NCBI GenBank assembly: GCA_003663525.1
Contig: QMUF01000106.1
Span: 1-5,787, forward strand
Length of the DNA stretch: 5,787 nt
Source: Thermococci archaeon
Lineage (GTDB): Archaea > Methanobacteriota_B > Thermococci > Thermococcales > Thermococcaceae
Direction of reading: 5' to 3'
The position numbers and the translations under genes were made by a program. The notes beneath the pieces are model-generated. The model had not been told where the DNA came from. It did not search any database and worked only from the letters and a program-made list of their open reading frames with translations. How positions within the stretch are numbered: the stretch's first letter is position 1; each line of letters starts with the position of its first letter. Shown piece after piece: positions 1 to 5,122 of the stretch.

Positions 1-203
1 AGTTTATAGGGTTCGCTGTCTTTAACCAAGTGGTAAGCTTTAACGAAAGGTAAAAAAGAGCCATTTAACTCGTAGTGTTGTTTTGTTATGTAGAGGGTGT
101 AGTTATACAAGTCTTTGGAGAGGTGAGCGAGTATGCGAAGGGTTTTATAAGTCTCCTTGCCCACTCGCAAGTGATTCTTCTGAGTGAGGTACATTTGCAT
201 CAT
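1..203 (-). CDS. tnpB: TnpB (IS200/IS605-family OrfB), N-terminal fragment cut by window edge
   Basis: An open frame runs leftward from an ATG at 203 to the window edge without a stop (67 complete codons). It begins MMQMYLTQKNHLRVGKETY and continues through LAHLSKDLYNYTLYITKQHY to KAYHLVKDSEPYK. The spacing of KNHL, KETYKTL, LYN, QHY and the YHLVKDSE block is what I know from the N-terminal helix-turn-helix/wedge part of archaeal TnpB proteins. The family consists of RNA-guided DNA nucleases carried by IS200/IS605 and IS607 elements, related to the ancestors of Cas12. The RuvC and zinc-ribbon regions, and the guide RNA expected at the 3' end, lie outside the window, so activity cannot be judged. 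In-frame ATGs at 203, 200 and 194 are possible starts; 203 fits a leaderless transcript from the TATA box at 226-233. Assignment rests on remembered family sequence, not a search. Confidence 0.85.
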   Translation of the reverse strand, partial: MMQMYLTQKNHLRVGKETYKTLRILAHLSKDLYNYTLYITKQHYELNGSFLPFVKAYHLVKDSEPYK

Positions 204-225
204 TTACTATTATATATAGTAAAAA

Positions 226-240
226 TATTTAAAGTTTTCG
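226..240 (-). promoter_or_regulatory. Promoter of tnpB (TATA box plus BRE)
   Basis: Read on the minus strand, CGAAAAC (240-234) precedes TTTAAATA (233-226), an archaeal BRE/TATA arrangement. The TATA centre lies about 26 bases before the ATG at 203, which predicts a leaderless or nearly leaderless tnpB mRNA. The same bases read on the plus strand as TATTTAAA and could also fire toward iorB, giving a leader of nearly 90 bases. Confidence 0.55.
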
Positions 241-249
241 ATTTTTCAT

Positions 250-270
250 CCCCTCCCTTTCAGAAGGGGT
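250..270. repeat. Small hairpin, candidate subterminal hairpin of the TnpB element's left end
   Basis: CCCTT (255-259) and AAGGG (264-268) are perfect inverted repeats around a TCAG loop. An alternative pairing uses CCCCT (250-254) with AGGGG (265-269). IS200/IS605 elements carry short imperfect hairpins near their ends that the TnpA transposase recognises, and this one lies about 50 bases upstream of the tnpB start on the correct side. The exact element end and target site cannot be fixed from one copy. Confidence 0.35.
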
Positions 271-342
271 CTTCCAGGAGGATAAATCTTTCCAAGGCGC
301 CAATTTTTTAACCCTTTGATCCTAATCTCCTTGGTGATGGGC

Positions 343-924
343 ATGGAGTTTAATTTGATAATAACTGGTGTTGGAGGTCAGGGTGGACTCACGCTTTCAA
401 GAATCATTGGCAATGCTGCAATAAAAGAGGGATACAATGTTAGAATAGGGGAAACTCTTGGAATGAGTCAGAGATATGGTAGTGTACTTACTTATCTGCG
501 TTTTGGAGAAGAGGTTTATTCACCTTTAATTGAAGAGGGTGAGGCAGATCTAATGCTAGCTCTTGAGCCTGCAGAAGCTCTGAGGAATTCCCGTTTTTTA
601 AGCGGAAAAAGCTATGCAATAGTTAATGCCTATCCGATCCATACGGCTACAACTCTAGTAGGAAAAGAAGAATATCCTGCGATGGAAGAGATTCATAAAG
701 CTCTGTTAAAGATATGTACTGTTGAAATTATGAATTTCCAGGAAGAAGCGGAGAAGATCAATCCAAGAACCCTTGGAGTTCTTATGTTAGGCTATGCTCA
801 TGGTAGAGGTTTAATACCCTTAAAAAAGGAGAGTCTCGTTGAGGGGATCAAAGAGATTTTGAAATCAAAGTTATGGGAAATCAATATTCAAGCTTTGGAA
901 AGAGGAATTCAACTTGCTAGGTAG
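343..924 (+). CDS. iorB: Indolepyruvate ferredoxin oxidoreductase, beta subunit
   Basis: A 193-residue protein of the 2-oxoacid:ferredoxin oxidoreductase gamma-domain family. IorB pairs with the larger IorA (thiamine diphosphate and iron-sulfur subunit) to oxidise arylpyruvates from aromatic amino acid transamination to aryl-acetyl-CoA, reducing ferredoxin in the cytoplasm. Visible marks are the N-terminal glycine-rich turn GVGGQG at residues 9-14, followed by LTLSRIIGNAA, and the conserved GETLGMSQRYGSV block at 36-48. The frame extends upstream to a TTG at 316. I chose ATG 343 because GGTGATG (333-339) is a good ribosome binding site just before it and the known protein starts MEFNLIITG. 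Length is normal for the family. Oddly, iorA is not immediately upstream; the neighbour there is tnpB on the other strand. Downstream is a T-rich tail, so it looks like its own transcription unit. Confidence 0.93.
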   Translation: MEFNLIITGVGGQGGLTLSRIIGNAAIKEGYNVRIGETLGMSQRYGSVLTYLRFGEEVYSPLIEEGEADLMLALEPAEALRNSRFLSGKSYAIVNAYPIHTATTLVGKEEYPAMEEIHKALLKICTVEIMNFQEEAEKINPRTLGVLMLGYAHGRGLIPLKKESLVEGIKEILKSKLWEINIQALERGIQLAR

Positions 925-925
925 C

Positions 926-942
926 ATTTTTTTTATTTTTCT
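926..942 (+). terminator. U-rich terminator after iorB
   Basis: Directly after the iorB stop come eight T residues, an A, and five more T residues. This is typical of archaeal intrinsic termination, which needs an oligo-T tract but no hairpin. Confidence 0.6.
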
Positions 943-951
943 TCCAAAAAC

Positions 952-980
952 CTCGCCCTTTAGGGTGGGATAGATCACCC
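952..980. repeat. GC-rich alternative hairpins, possible relic of an IS200/IS605 right end
   Basis: Bases 952-958 pair with 963-969 (CTCGCCC with GGGTGGG, including G-T pairs) around TTTA. The right arm GGGTG (963-967) can instead pair with CACCC (976-980), so the two stems exclude each other. The core GCCCTTTAGGGTGGG resembles strings I remember near the right ends of archaeal TnpB elements, but there is no tnpB on its expected side. It could also be part of the iorB 3' untranslated region. The resemblance is from memory and unverified. Confidence 0.3.
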
Positions 981-1002
981 CTTTCTCATAACCAAAAAGC
1001 AC

Positions 1003-1010
1003 TTAAATTA
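1003..1010 (+). promoter_or_regulatory. TATA box of the DtxR/MntR-like repressor gene
   Basis: TTAAATTA, preceded by an A-rich stretch that could serve as the BRE. It predicts a transcription start near 1030, just before the coding region. Confidence 0.5.
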
Positions 1011-1011
1011 T

Positions 1012-1030
1012 TTAGGTTACTCTAACATAG
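1012..1030. promoter_or_regulatory. DtxR-box-like operator over the repressor gene's transcription start
   Basis: TTAGGTTACTCTAACATAG matches the bacterial DtxR/IdeR operator consensus (TTAGGTTAGCCTAACCTAA) at 15 of 19 positions. It is an imperfect dyad around 1021, with half-sites TTAGGTTA and, in reverse complement, CTATGTTA (6 of 8 identical). It lies between the TATA box and the start of a DtxR-family gene, where a bound repressor would block RNA polymerase recruitment. Metal-dependent autoregulation is the natural inference. Confidence 0.6.
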
Positions 1031-1039
1031 GTGAGGGCG

Positions 1040-1465
1040 TTGGGGATAAGTAAACGAGAAGAGGAGTATTTGGAGGCTATTTACCTTCTTCAGAAGAATA
1101 AGGGAGTAATTAGAGTTAAAGATATTTCGAAAAAACTGGGGGTAAGGCCCCCTAGTGTTGTTGATGCTCTAAAAAAGCTCAGTGAAAAAGGATTTGTTGA
1201 ATATGAGAAATATGATAGAATCCTGTTAACGAAAAAAGGTATTGAAATCGCGGAATCTACTTATCAAAAGCATATTCTTCTGGCGAAATTCTTCACTGAA
1301 ATACTTGGAATTCCTCCGGATATAGCTGAAGAGGATGCATGTCAGTTTGAGCATTATGTCCACGAGATAACAGCCGAAAAAATGAAGGAATTTGCTCAGT
1401 ATATACAGGATCAGTGCCCATATGTGCTTAAACAATTTTTGAAGGAACAAAAAGAAAAAAGTTAG
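1040..1465 (+). CDS. DtxR/MntR-family metal-dependent transcriptional repressor
   Basis: A 141-residue cytoplasmic DNA-binding protein. Residues 8-70 form the winged helix (EEYLEAIYLL, then VKDISKKLGVRPPSVVDALKKL as the helix-turn-helix, then the EKYDRILLTKKG wing). Residues 71-125 form the metal-binding and dimerisation helices. There is no C-terminal SH3/FeoA domain, so it has the short MntR-like architecture. Predicted metal ligands by alignment to MntR and DtxR are E9, E12, H78, C101, E104 and H105. C101 is the DtxR-like (iron) choice, while the first position is acidic as in MntR. The family represses metal uptake genes when Fe2+ or Mn2+ is bound. I prefer the TTG start at 1040 because AGGTGAG (1029-1035) precedes it; a leaderless GTG at 1031 (144 residues) is the alternative. 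A DtxR-like box overlaps its promoter. The metal and regulon are unknown. Confidence 0.88.
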   Translation: MGISKREEEYLEAIYLLQKNKGVIRVKDISKKLGVRPPSVVDALKKLSEKGFVEYEKYDRILLTKKGIEIAESTYQKHILLAKFFTEILGIPPDIAEEDACQFEHYVHEITAEKMKEFAQYIQDQCPYVLKQFLKEQKEKS

Positions 1466-1470
1466 AATTG

Positions 1471-1485
1471 ATGTTTTCTTTTCTT
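1471..1485 (+). terminator. T-rich terminator after the repressor gene
   Basis: TTTTCTTTTCTT follows the repressor stop codon in the 31-base gap before the converging permease gene. In the other direction, the 3' end of the repressor gene (1445-1462) is T-rich on the minus strand and probably ends the permease transcript, so the two mRNAs may overlap at their tails. Confidence 0.45.
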
Positions 1486-1496
1486 AAAATTTAGAA

Positions 1497-2834
1497 TCAA
1501 AAGATACCTCCGAGATAGGCAAAGTAACCAATGAAGATCAGAGCGAGTACATACATAAGCGGGTGTATATCTTTTCCTTTCCCACTGAGGAGTTTTACTA
1601 TCGTGTAGCTTATGAACCCCATCCCTATTCCATCTGATATTGAATATGTATAGGGAATTGTCATGAGCACTAGAAATGCAGGTATTGCTTCACTTGCATC
1701 ATCAAAGTCCACGCCTCTTATTGCGCTAAGCATATAGTATCCCACTATAACTAGGGCAGGGGCTGTTGCAAATGCCGGGATTGCTTGGGCTAGGGGGGCT
1801 ATGAACAATCCTACTCCTAAGAACAAGAGACCTGTAACGAGGGCTGTCATTCCAGTTCTTCCGCCTTCTTCTATACCAGCTGCACTTTCTATATAGGTGG
1901 TAACTGTCGAAGTACCAAGCAACGCTCCAAAACTTGTACCTATTGCATCAGTTAAAAGAACTTTTTCTGCATCAGGAACCTTGCCTTCTTTTGTTAAAAA
2001 TCCGGCCTTTGCACTCAATCCAGTAACTGTTCCAAGGGTGTCAAAGAAGTCTACCATGAAGAATGCAAAGACTACTCCAATGGCTCCTACATTGAGAAGG
2101 CCCTTAAGATCAAGCTTCAAGAATGTGTAGCTTATGTCAGGAGTTGAAAAGATTTGGCTTGGCCATGGGGCAGCTCCAGTTATCCACCCCAAAATGCTTG
2201 TGACTAAGATGGATATCAGTAAAGCACCTTTTATTCTGAGGCTTATGAGGATTGCAGCTAGGAATAGTCCAAATAGGAACAAAAGTCCTTGTTTGGCAAC
2301 GAGTGCAGATGCATTAAGTCCTGTTAACTGAAGTACTCCGGCCTCATTTACAACTGCTGTTAGGAAACCGACATCGTTGAGACCTATGAATGTTAAGAAC
2401 AGGCCTATTCCAGCTCCAACTGCGTACTTTTGGCTTAGAGGGATTGCGTGGATTATCGCGCTTCTTATTTTGGTCACGGAGAGTATTATGAATAGTATTC
2501 CCTCAACAAAGACTGCTGCTAGGGCAACTCTCCAGTCATAGCCCATCCCAATAACAACATTATAGGCAAAATAGGCGTTAAGACCCATTCCTGGAGCAAG
2601 TGCAAAAGGTTTTTTGGCGTATAATCCCATTATTATGGTGGAAATTCCTGCGGCCAGTGCAGTAACTGCTACAAGAGAGCTGAAAGCATCTTTACCCATT
2701 GCATCACTTAATATGGCTGGATTCACAAAGAGAATATATGCCATTGTCATGAAGGTTGTAACTCCAGCAAGCACTTCAGTTCTTATGTCTGTTCTGTGCT
2801 TTTCAAACTCAAAATACCTCTCAAACCACGACAT
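1497..2834 (-). CDS. AzgA-type purine (guanine/hypoxanthine-like) permease, NCS2-related
   Basis: A 445-residue, very hydrophobic inner-membrane protein with about 12-14 predicted membrane segments, no signal peptide, and the length usual for the family. Diagnostic stretches are the N-terminal RTEVLAGVTTFMTMAYILFVNP (written in full only across residues 18-39), ALAPGMGLNAYFAY at 78-91, DFFDTLGT at 262-269, and the TYIESAAGIEEGGRTG segment ending at 328. These are hallmarks of the AzgA/GhxP-like branch of xanthine/uracil permeases, which import adenine, guanine or hypoxanthine by proton symport. The acidic residues in the DFFDT and ESAAGIEEG segments are expected to contact substrate. ATG 2834 is chosen over the upstream TTG 2858 because GAGGTGAG lies a few bases before it, and the predicted transcription start falls near 2857. 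The exact purine specificity cannot be read from the sequence. The gene converges on the repressor and diverges from the malic enzyme; neither suggests a functional link. Confidence 0.9.
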   Translation of the reverse strand: MSWFERYFEFEKHRTDIRTEVLAGVTTFMTMAYILFVNPAILSDAMGKDAFSSLVAVTALAAGISTIIMGLYAKKPFALAPGMGLNAYFAYNVVIGMGYDWRVALAAVFVEGILFIILSVTKIRSAIIHAIPLSQKYAVGAGIGLFLTFIGLNDVGFLTAVVNEAGVLQLTGLNASALVAKQGLLFLFGLFLAAILISLRIKGALLISILVTSILGWITGAAPWPSQIFSTPDISYTFLKLDLKGLLNVGAIGVVFAFFMVDFFDTLGTVTGLSAKAGFLTKEGKVPDAEKVLLTDAIGTSFGALLGTSTVTTYIESAAGIEEGGRTGMTALVTGLLFLGVGLFIAPLAQAIPAFATAPALVIVGYYMLSAIRGVDFDDASEAIPAFLVLMTIPYTYSISDGIGMGFISYTIVKLLSGKGKDIHPLMYVLALIFIGYFAYLGGIF

Positions 2835-2878
2835 CTCGCTCACCTCTAATTGATACAAAAATGATAAAATAGCCCAAA

Positions 2879-2893
2879 TATTTAAACATTTTT
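2879..2893 (-). promoter_or_regulatory. Promoter of the purine permease gene
   Basis: On the minus strand TTTAAATA (2886-2879) is a strong archaeal TATA box with an A-rich BRE just upstream (2893-2887). It predicts transcription starting near 2857 and a leader of about 23 bases carrying the GAGGTGAG ribosome binding site. Confidence 0.6.
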
Positions 2894-2907
2894 GAACATA
2901 AAAATGT
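2886..2907. promoter_or_regulatory. Perfect dyad, candidate operator for permease and/or malic enzyme
   Basis: ACATTTTT (2886-2893) and AAAAATGT (2900-2907) are perfect 8-base inverted repeats separated by GAACAT. ACAT also recurs 10 bases apart (2886 and 2896), one helical turn. The dyad covers the BRE of the permease promoter and lies upstream of the malic enzyme promoter on the other strand, a position suited to a dimeric regulator. The protein that would bind it is not identified. Confidence 0.45.
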
Positions 2908-2925
2908 CAAATAAAAAGCGTAATG

Positions 2926-2960
2926 TGTTTAAGAGGTGTAGTGGTTTGAAGAATGGAGGT
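2926..2960 (+). promoter_or_regulatory. Promoter and ribosome binding site of the malic enzyme gene
   Basis: TGTTTAAG (2926-2933) is a modest TATA box that predicts a start near 2955. GGAGGT (2955-2960) is a strong ribosome binding site seven bases before the ATG at 2968. The intact expression signals argue that the broken reading frame downstream is either recent, tolerated, or a sequence error. Confidence 0.45.
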
Positions 2961-2967
2961 AGTTCTA

Positions 2968-4238
2968 ATGATAAATGTGAAACGTAGAGAAAAGATCACA
3001 AAATTTGCTCTTGAATATCATAAAAATAATCTTCCCGAAAAGGGAAAATAGAAATTATTCCGAAGGTAGAGGTAGAGGATCCTTATGATCTTAGTCTTGC
3101 TTATACTCCCGGAGTTGCTGAACTATGTAAGGCCATTGCTAGGGGAGAGAGCTATCAAAATTATACTATAATTCCAAACACAGTAGCAGTTATTTCTGAT
3201 GGTTCTGCGGTTCTTGGTCTTGGTGATGTCGGAGTTTTGGCAGGAATGCCAGTTTTAGAAGGGAAATGCGTTCTTTTTAAGGCATTAGCGGGAGTAGATG
3301 CTTTTCCAATACTAATTGATACTAAAGATATTGATGAGATTGTAAACACTGTGAAATTAATTTCAAAGGGATTTGGTGGGATAAACCTTGAAGATATATC
3401 TGCTCCAAGGTGTTTCGAAATTGAAGAAAAACTAAAGAGGGAATTGGATATCCCGGGTTTTCATGATGATCAATATGGAACTGCTGTTGTTACCCTCACA
3501 GGTCTTATAAATGCATTAAAGCTCGTTGGTAAGAAGTTTACGGATATAAAAGTGGTTATAAAAGGGGCGGGTGCAGCAGGGATTGCAATAGTCAAAATAC
3601 TTCACCAGAGAGGGGTCAGAGAAATAGCAATGATTGATAAAAAAGGGGTAATACATGAGGGTAGGGAGGATTTGAATCCCTACAAAAGAGAGGGGGCCAA
3701 GTTTAACATAAATGGGATAGAAGGAGAATTAACTGATGCTGTTAATGGAGCAGATGTTTTTATAGGTGTTAGCATAGGAGAAAGTGTGAGTAAAGAGATA
3801 ATCAGAAGAATGAGTAATGAGGTTATTGTTTTTGCCTTGGCAAACCCAATTCCAGAGATCATGCCTGAGAAAGCTAAGGAAGCTGGAGCGAGAATAATCG
3901 CTACTGGTAGAAGTGATTATCCAAATCAAATAAATAATGTTCTAGGATTTCCCGGGATATTTAGAGGAGCTTTAGATGTTAGGGCAAGAGAAATGACATT
4001 GAATATGAACATAGTAGCGGCCGAGGCAATAGCTAACACTATTTCAGAAGATGCGTTATTTGAGGAATACATAATCCCTACTCCCCTCCATCCGGAAGTT
4101 TATCCAAAAACGGCCAGAGCAGTTGCAGAACAAGCGATAAAAGATGGAGTAGCAAGAAAAAAGTTAGTGGGGAAGGGTGGAAGAACATACCAGAAAGTTG
4201 AGATCATTTTACTGGCATTATATAGCCCCAATAAATAG
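2968..4238 (+). pseudogene. Malic enzyme (NAD(P)-dependent, decarboxylating), frameshifted near residue 27
   Basis: Malate oxidoreductase converts malate to pyruvate and CO2 with NAD(P)+ reduction in the cytoplasm. The first 27 codons (MINVKRREKITKF to LPEKGK) end at TAG 3049-3051. The rest reads without a stop from ATA 3048 to 4238 and begins IEIIPKVEVEDPYDLSLAYTPG. Joined by a one-base step back, the protein is 423 residues, the normal length for archaeal malic enzymes. Visible in the joined numbering are catalytic Y46 (AYTPGVAE), the lysine region GKCVLFK (99-105), metal ligands E142-D143 and HDD (166-168), and the dinucleotide-binding turn KGAGAAGIA (199-207). The downstream frame has no ATG, GTG or TTG before TTG 3237, and a protein started there would lack Y46. 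Activity therefore requires frame correction. The cause could be a true deletion, a sequencing error in the A run, or recoding at G_GGA_AAA. The remaining 396 codons show no further damage, which favours an error, a recent event or recoding. Confidence 0.85.
3042..3051 (+). other. Frameshift point: G_GGA_AAA heptamer followed by TAG
   Basis: In the initial malic enzyme frame the codons are AAG GGA AAA TAG. The seven bases 3042-3048 fit the X_XXY_YYZ pattern of -1 slippery sites. A -1 slip gives GGG AAA ATA GAA and exactly the expected continuation GKIEII. The downstream frame has stops until 3029, so the switch must occur within 3030-3051. No convincing stimulatory hairpin is seen downstream. 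A one-base deletion from a five-A run would leave the same heptamer by chance. Confidence 0.6.
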
Positions 4239-4268
4239 AAAAAGGAGGAAATTCAAAAAAGAAGTTGA
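4239..4268 (-). terminator. T-rich terminator after dphB
   Basis: On the minus strand the 30-base gap after the dphB stop reads as T-rich (six T residues at 4260-4255 and five at 4243-4239), fitting archaeal oligo-U termination. Transcripts of malic enzyme and dphB converge here; the dphB 3' end (about 4275-4293) is itself T-rich on the plus strand and could end the malic enzyme mRNA. Confidence 0.45.
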
Positions 4269-5063
4269 TTAAACCTCTTTTAATATTTCCTTTGGAGCAT
4301 TGGCGAATTCCACTAAATACTCTGCTTCCACTATGTGGAGCTTTCCAGGCACTATCAAAATATGGGGTTGCTTTCCAAAGTCTCCTTTTATCATTTCTCT
4401 TACATATCCTGCTTTAAGTGTTGGAGCTAGTGATCCTGCTCGGGCAAGGATGACTACTAATGTATCCTCAGTAAAAATCCCTTCTTTTTTCATTTCTTCA
4501 ACTTGTAGTAGAATATTCATGGCCTCATTGGCAGTCATATATTTTTTCTGTTCTGCCTTTATGTCAAGGAAGAGAAGTGTATGGAGGCCCCTTTCTTTAT
4601 TTTCTTTTATTACCTCATAATGGCTTGTTGGAAACCAATTTTTCTCGGGATAGGCAACACTAGCACTTTTACCAAATTTATAAACCTGGAGGCCAGTTAT
4701 TGAGATAGCAGAGTATATTGAGGGAGCATGAATGACATAACTCCTTACCCCCATCTGTTTTGCTCTTATCCTAAGATCCGCATGAGTTGTGGCAACCATG
4801 GGGTCCCCTGCGGTTAAAAAGGCCACATCCCTCTCTTTGGCGTTATTTAGAACTATCTTTTCAAAGTTCAACTCTACATCCTCTCTGCTTAGAAGCTTTA
4901 TAGATTTTCCTATTTGTTGTTCTATCTTCTCTATCGTGGTTCCTGCTAGGAGTGAAGTATAGAACTCCGCAAACACTACGTCACATTTTCTTGCAATCTC
5001 TAAACCTTTTAGAGTGATATCCTTCTCATCGTAAAGTCCTAGACCGATGAAATAAATTGGCAT
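4269..5063 (-). CDS. dphB: Diphthine synthase (SAM-dependent methyltransferase)
   Basis: A 264-residue cytoplasmic enzyme of the tetrapyrrole/diphthine methylase fold. It transfers methyl groups from S-adenosylmethionine to the modified histidine of elongation factor 2, the second step of diphthamide synthesis in archaea and eukaryotes. Matching features are the start MPIYFIGLGLYDEKDITLKG, the FAEFYTS segment at 31-37, LSREDVELNFE at 58-68, the glycine turn FLTAGDPMVATTH at 82-94, the IHAPSIYSA segment at 111-119, NWFPTS at 142-147, LFLDIKAE at 164-171, and the C-terminal HILIVPGKLHIVEAEYL. These agree closely with the Pyrococcus horikoshii protein as I remember it (about 265 residues). The frame extends upstream to 5111, but ATG 5063 fits the family start and has GGGGAT a few bases before it; ATG 5075 is the alternative. 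The gene converges with the malic enzyme and diverges from bpsA. It should be constitutively needed. Confidence 0.95.
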   Translation of the reverse strand: MPIYFIGLGLYDEKDITLKGLEIARKCDVVFAEFYTSLLAGTTIEKIEQQIGKSIKLLSREDVELNFEKIVLNNAKERDVAFLTAGDPMVATTHADLRIRAKQMGVRSYVIHAPSIYSAISITGLQVYKFGKSASVAYPEKNWFPTSHYEVIKENKERGLHTLLFLDIKAEQKKYMTANEAMNILLQVEEMKKEGIFTEDTLVVILARAGSLAPTLKAGYVREMIKGDFGKQPHILIVPGKLHIVEAEYLVEFANAPKEILKEV

Positions 5064-5069
5064 TTTAAT

Positions 5070-5094
5070 CCCCATTTTTCTTAAGAAATTGGGG
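5070..5094 (-). promoter_or_regulatory. Inverted repeat in the dphB leader that overlaps its ribosome binding site
   Basis: CCCCA (5070-5074) and TGGGG (5090-5094) are inverted repeats that enclose the 12-base palindrome TTTCTTAAGAAA (5077-5088). In the dphB mRNA the CCCC would lie at or near the 5' end and could pair with the GGGG of the presumed ribosome binding site before ATG 5063. Whether five base pairs form at the growth temperature of a hyperthermophile is doubtful; a DNA-level binding site is an equal possibility. Confidence 0.35.
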
Positions 5095-5105
5095 CTAAAA
5101 AAGTA

Positions 5106-5122
5106 TTGCAAAAACTTTAAAA
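5106..5122. promoter_or_regulatory. Shared divergent promoter region of dphB and bpsA
   Basis: CTTTAAAA (5115-5122) with an A-rich upstream stretch (5106-5114) is a good plus-strand TATA/BRE, predicting a bpsA start near 5144 and a leader of about 38 bases. The same bases read TTTTAAAG on the minus strand, and would predict a dphB start near 5093. A single near-symmetric TATA element may serve both genes; this is inference. Confidence 0.45.

Noticed and set aside
277..284. AGGAGGAT, a strong ribosome-binding-like sequence upstream of iorB
   Set aside because: No start codon follows at a usable distance and the frames close at TAA 309-311; it may be chance or a relic.
75..311. A 78-codon plus-strand frame opposite the tnpB start
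   Set aside because: It starts with TTG or similar without a clear ribosome binding site, its product resembles nothing known to me, and it overlaps the well-supported tnpB frame on the other strand and the iorB leader.
316..342. Nine extra N-terminal codons of iorB from TTG 316
   Set aside because: The GGTGATG ribosome binding site lies inside this stretch, directly before ATG 343, and the family protein starts at that Met.
1226..1450. A 74-codon minus-strand frame inside the repressor gene
   Set aside because: Antisense shadow of a confident coding region with low-complexity hydrophobic content.
1897..2853. Several short plus-strand frames opposite the permease gene
   Set aside because: They mirror the hydrophobic codons of the permease, have no ribosome binding sites, and match nothing recognisable.
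3161..3929. Minus-strand frames within the malic enzyme region
   Set aside because: Antisense shadows; the plus-strand frame is clearly the coding one by family motifs.
3237..4238. Malic enzyme as a shorter protein starting at TTG 3237
   Set aside because: There is no ribosome binding site before it, and the product would lose the conserved AYTPGVAE tyrosine segment and the DGSAVLGLGD segment encoded in the open frame just upstream.
4243..4270. GGAGGA followed by a TTG, looking like a small gene start after the malic enzyme
   Set aside because: The frame that follows is antisense to dphB and encodes nothing recognisable; the purine run is better explained as the T-rich terminator of dphB on the other strand.
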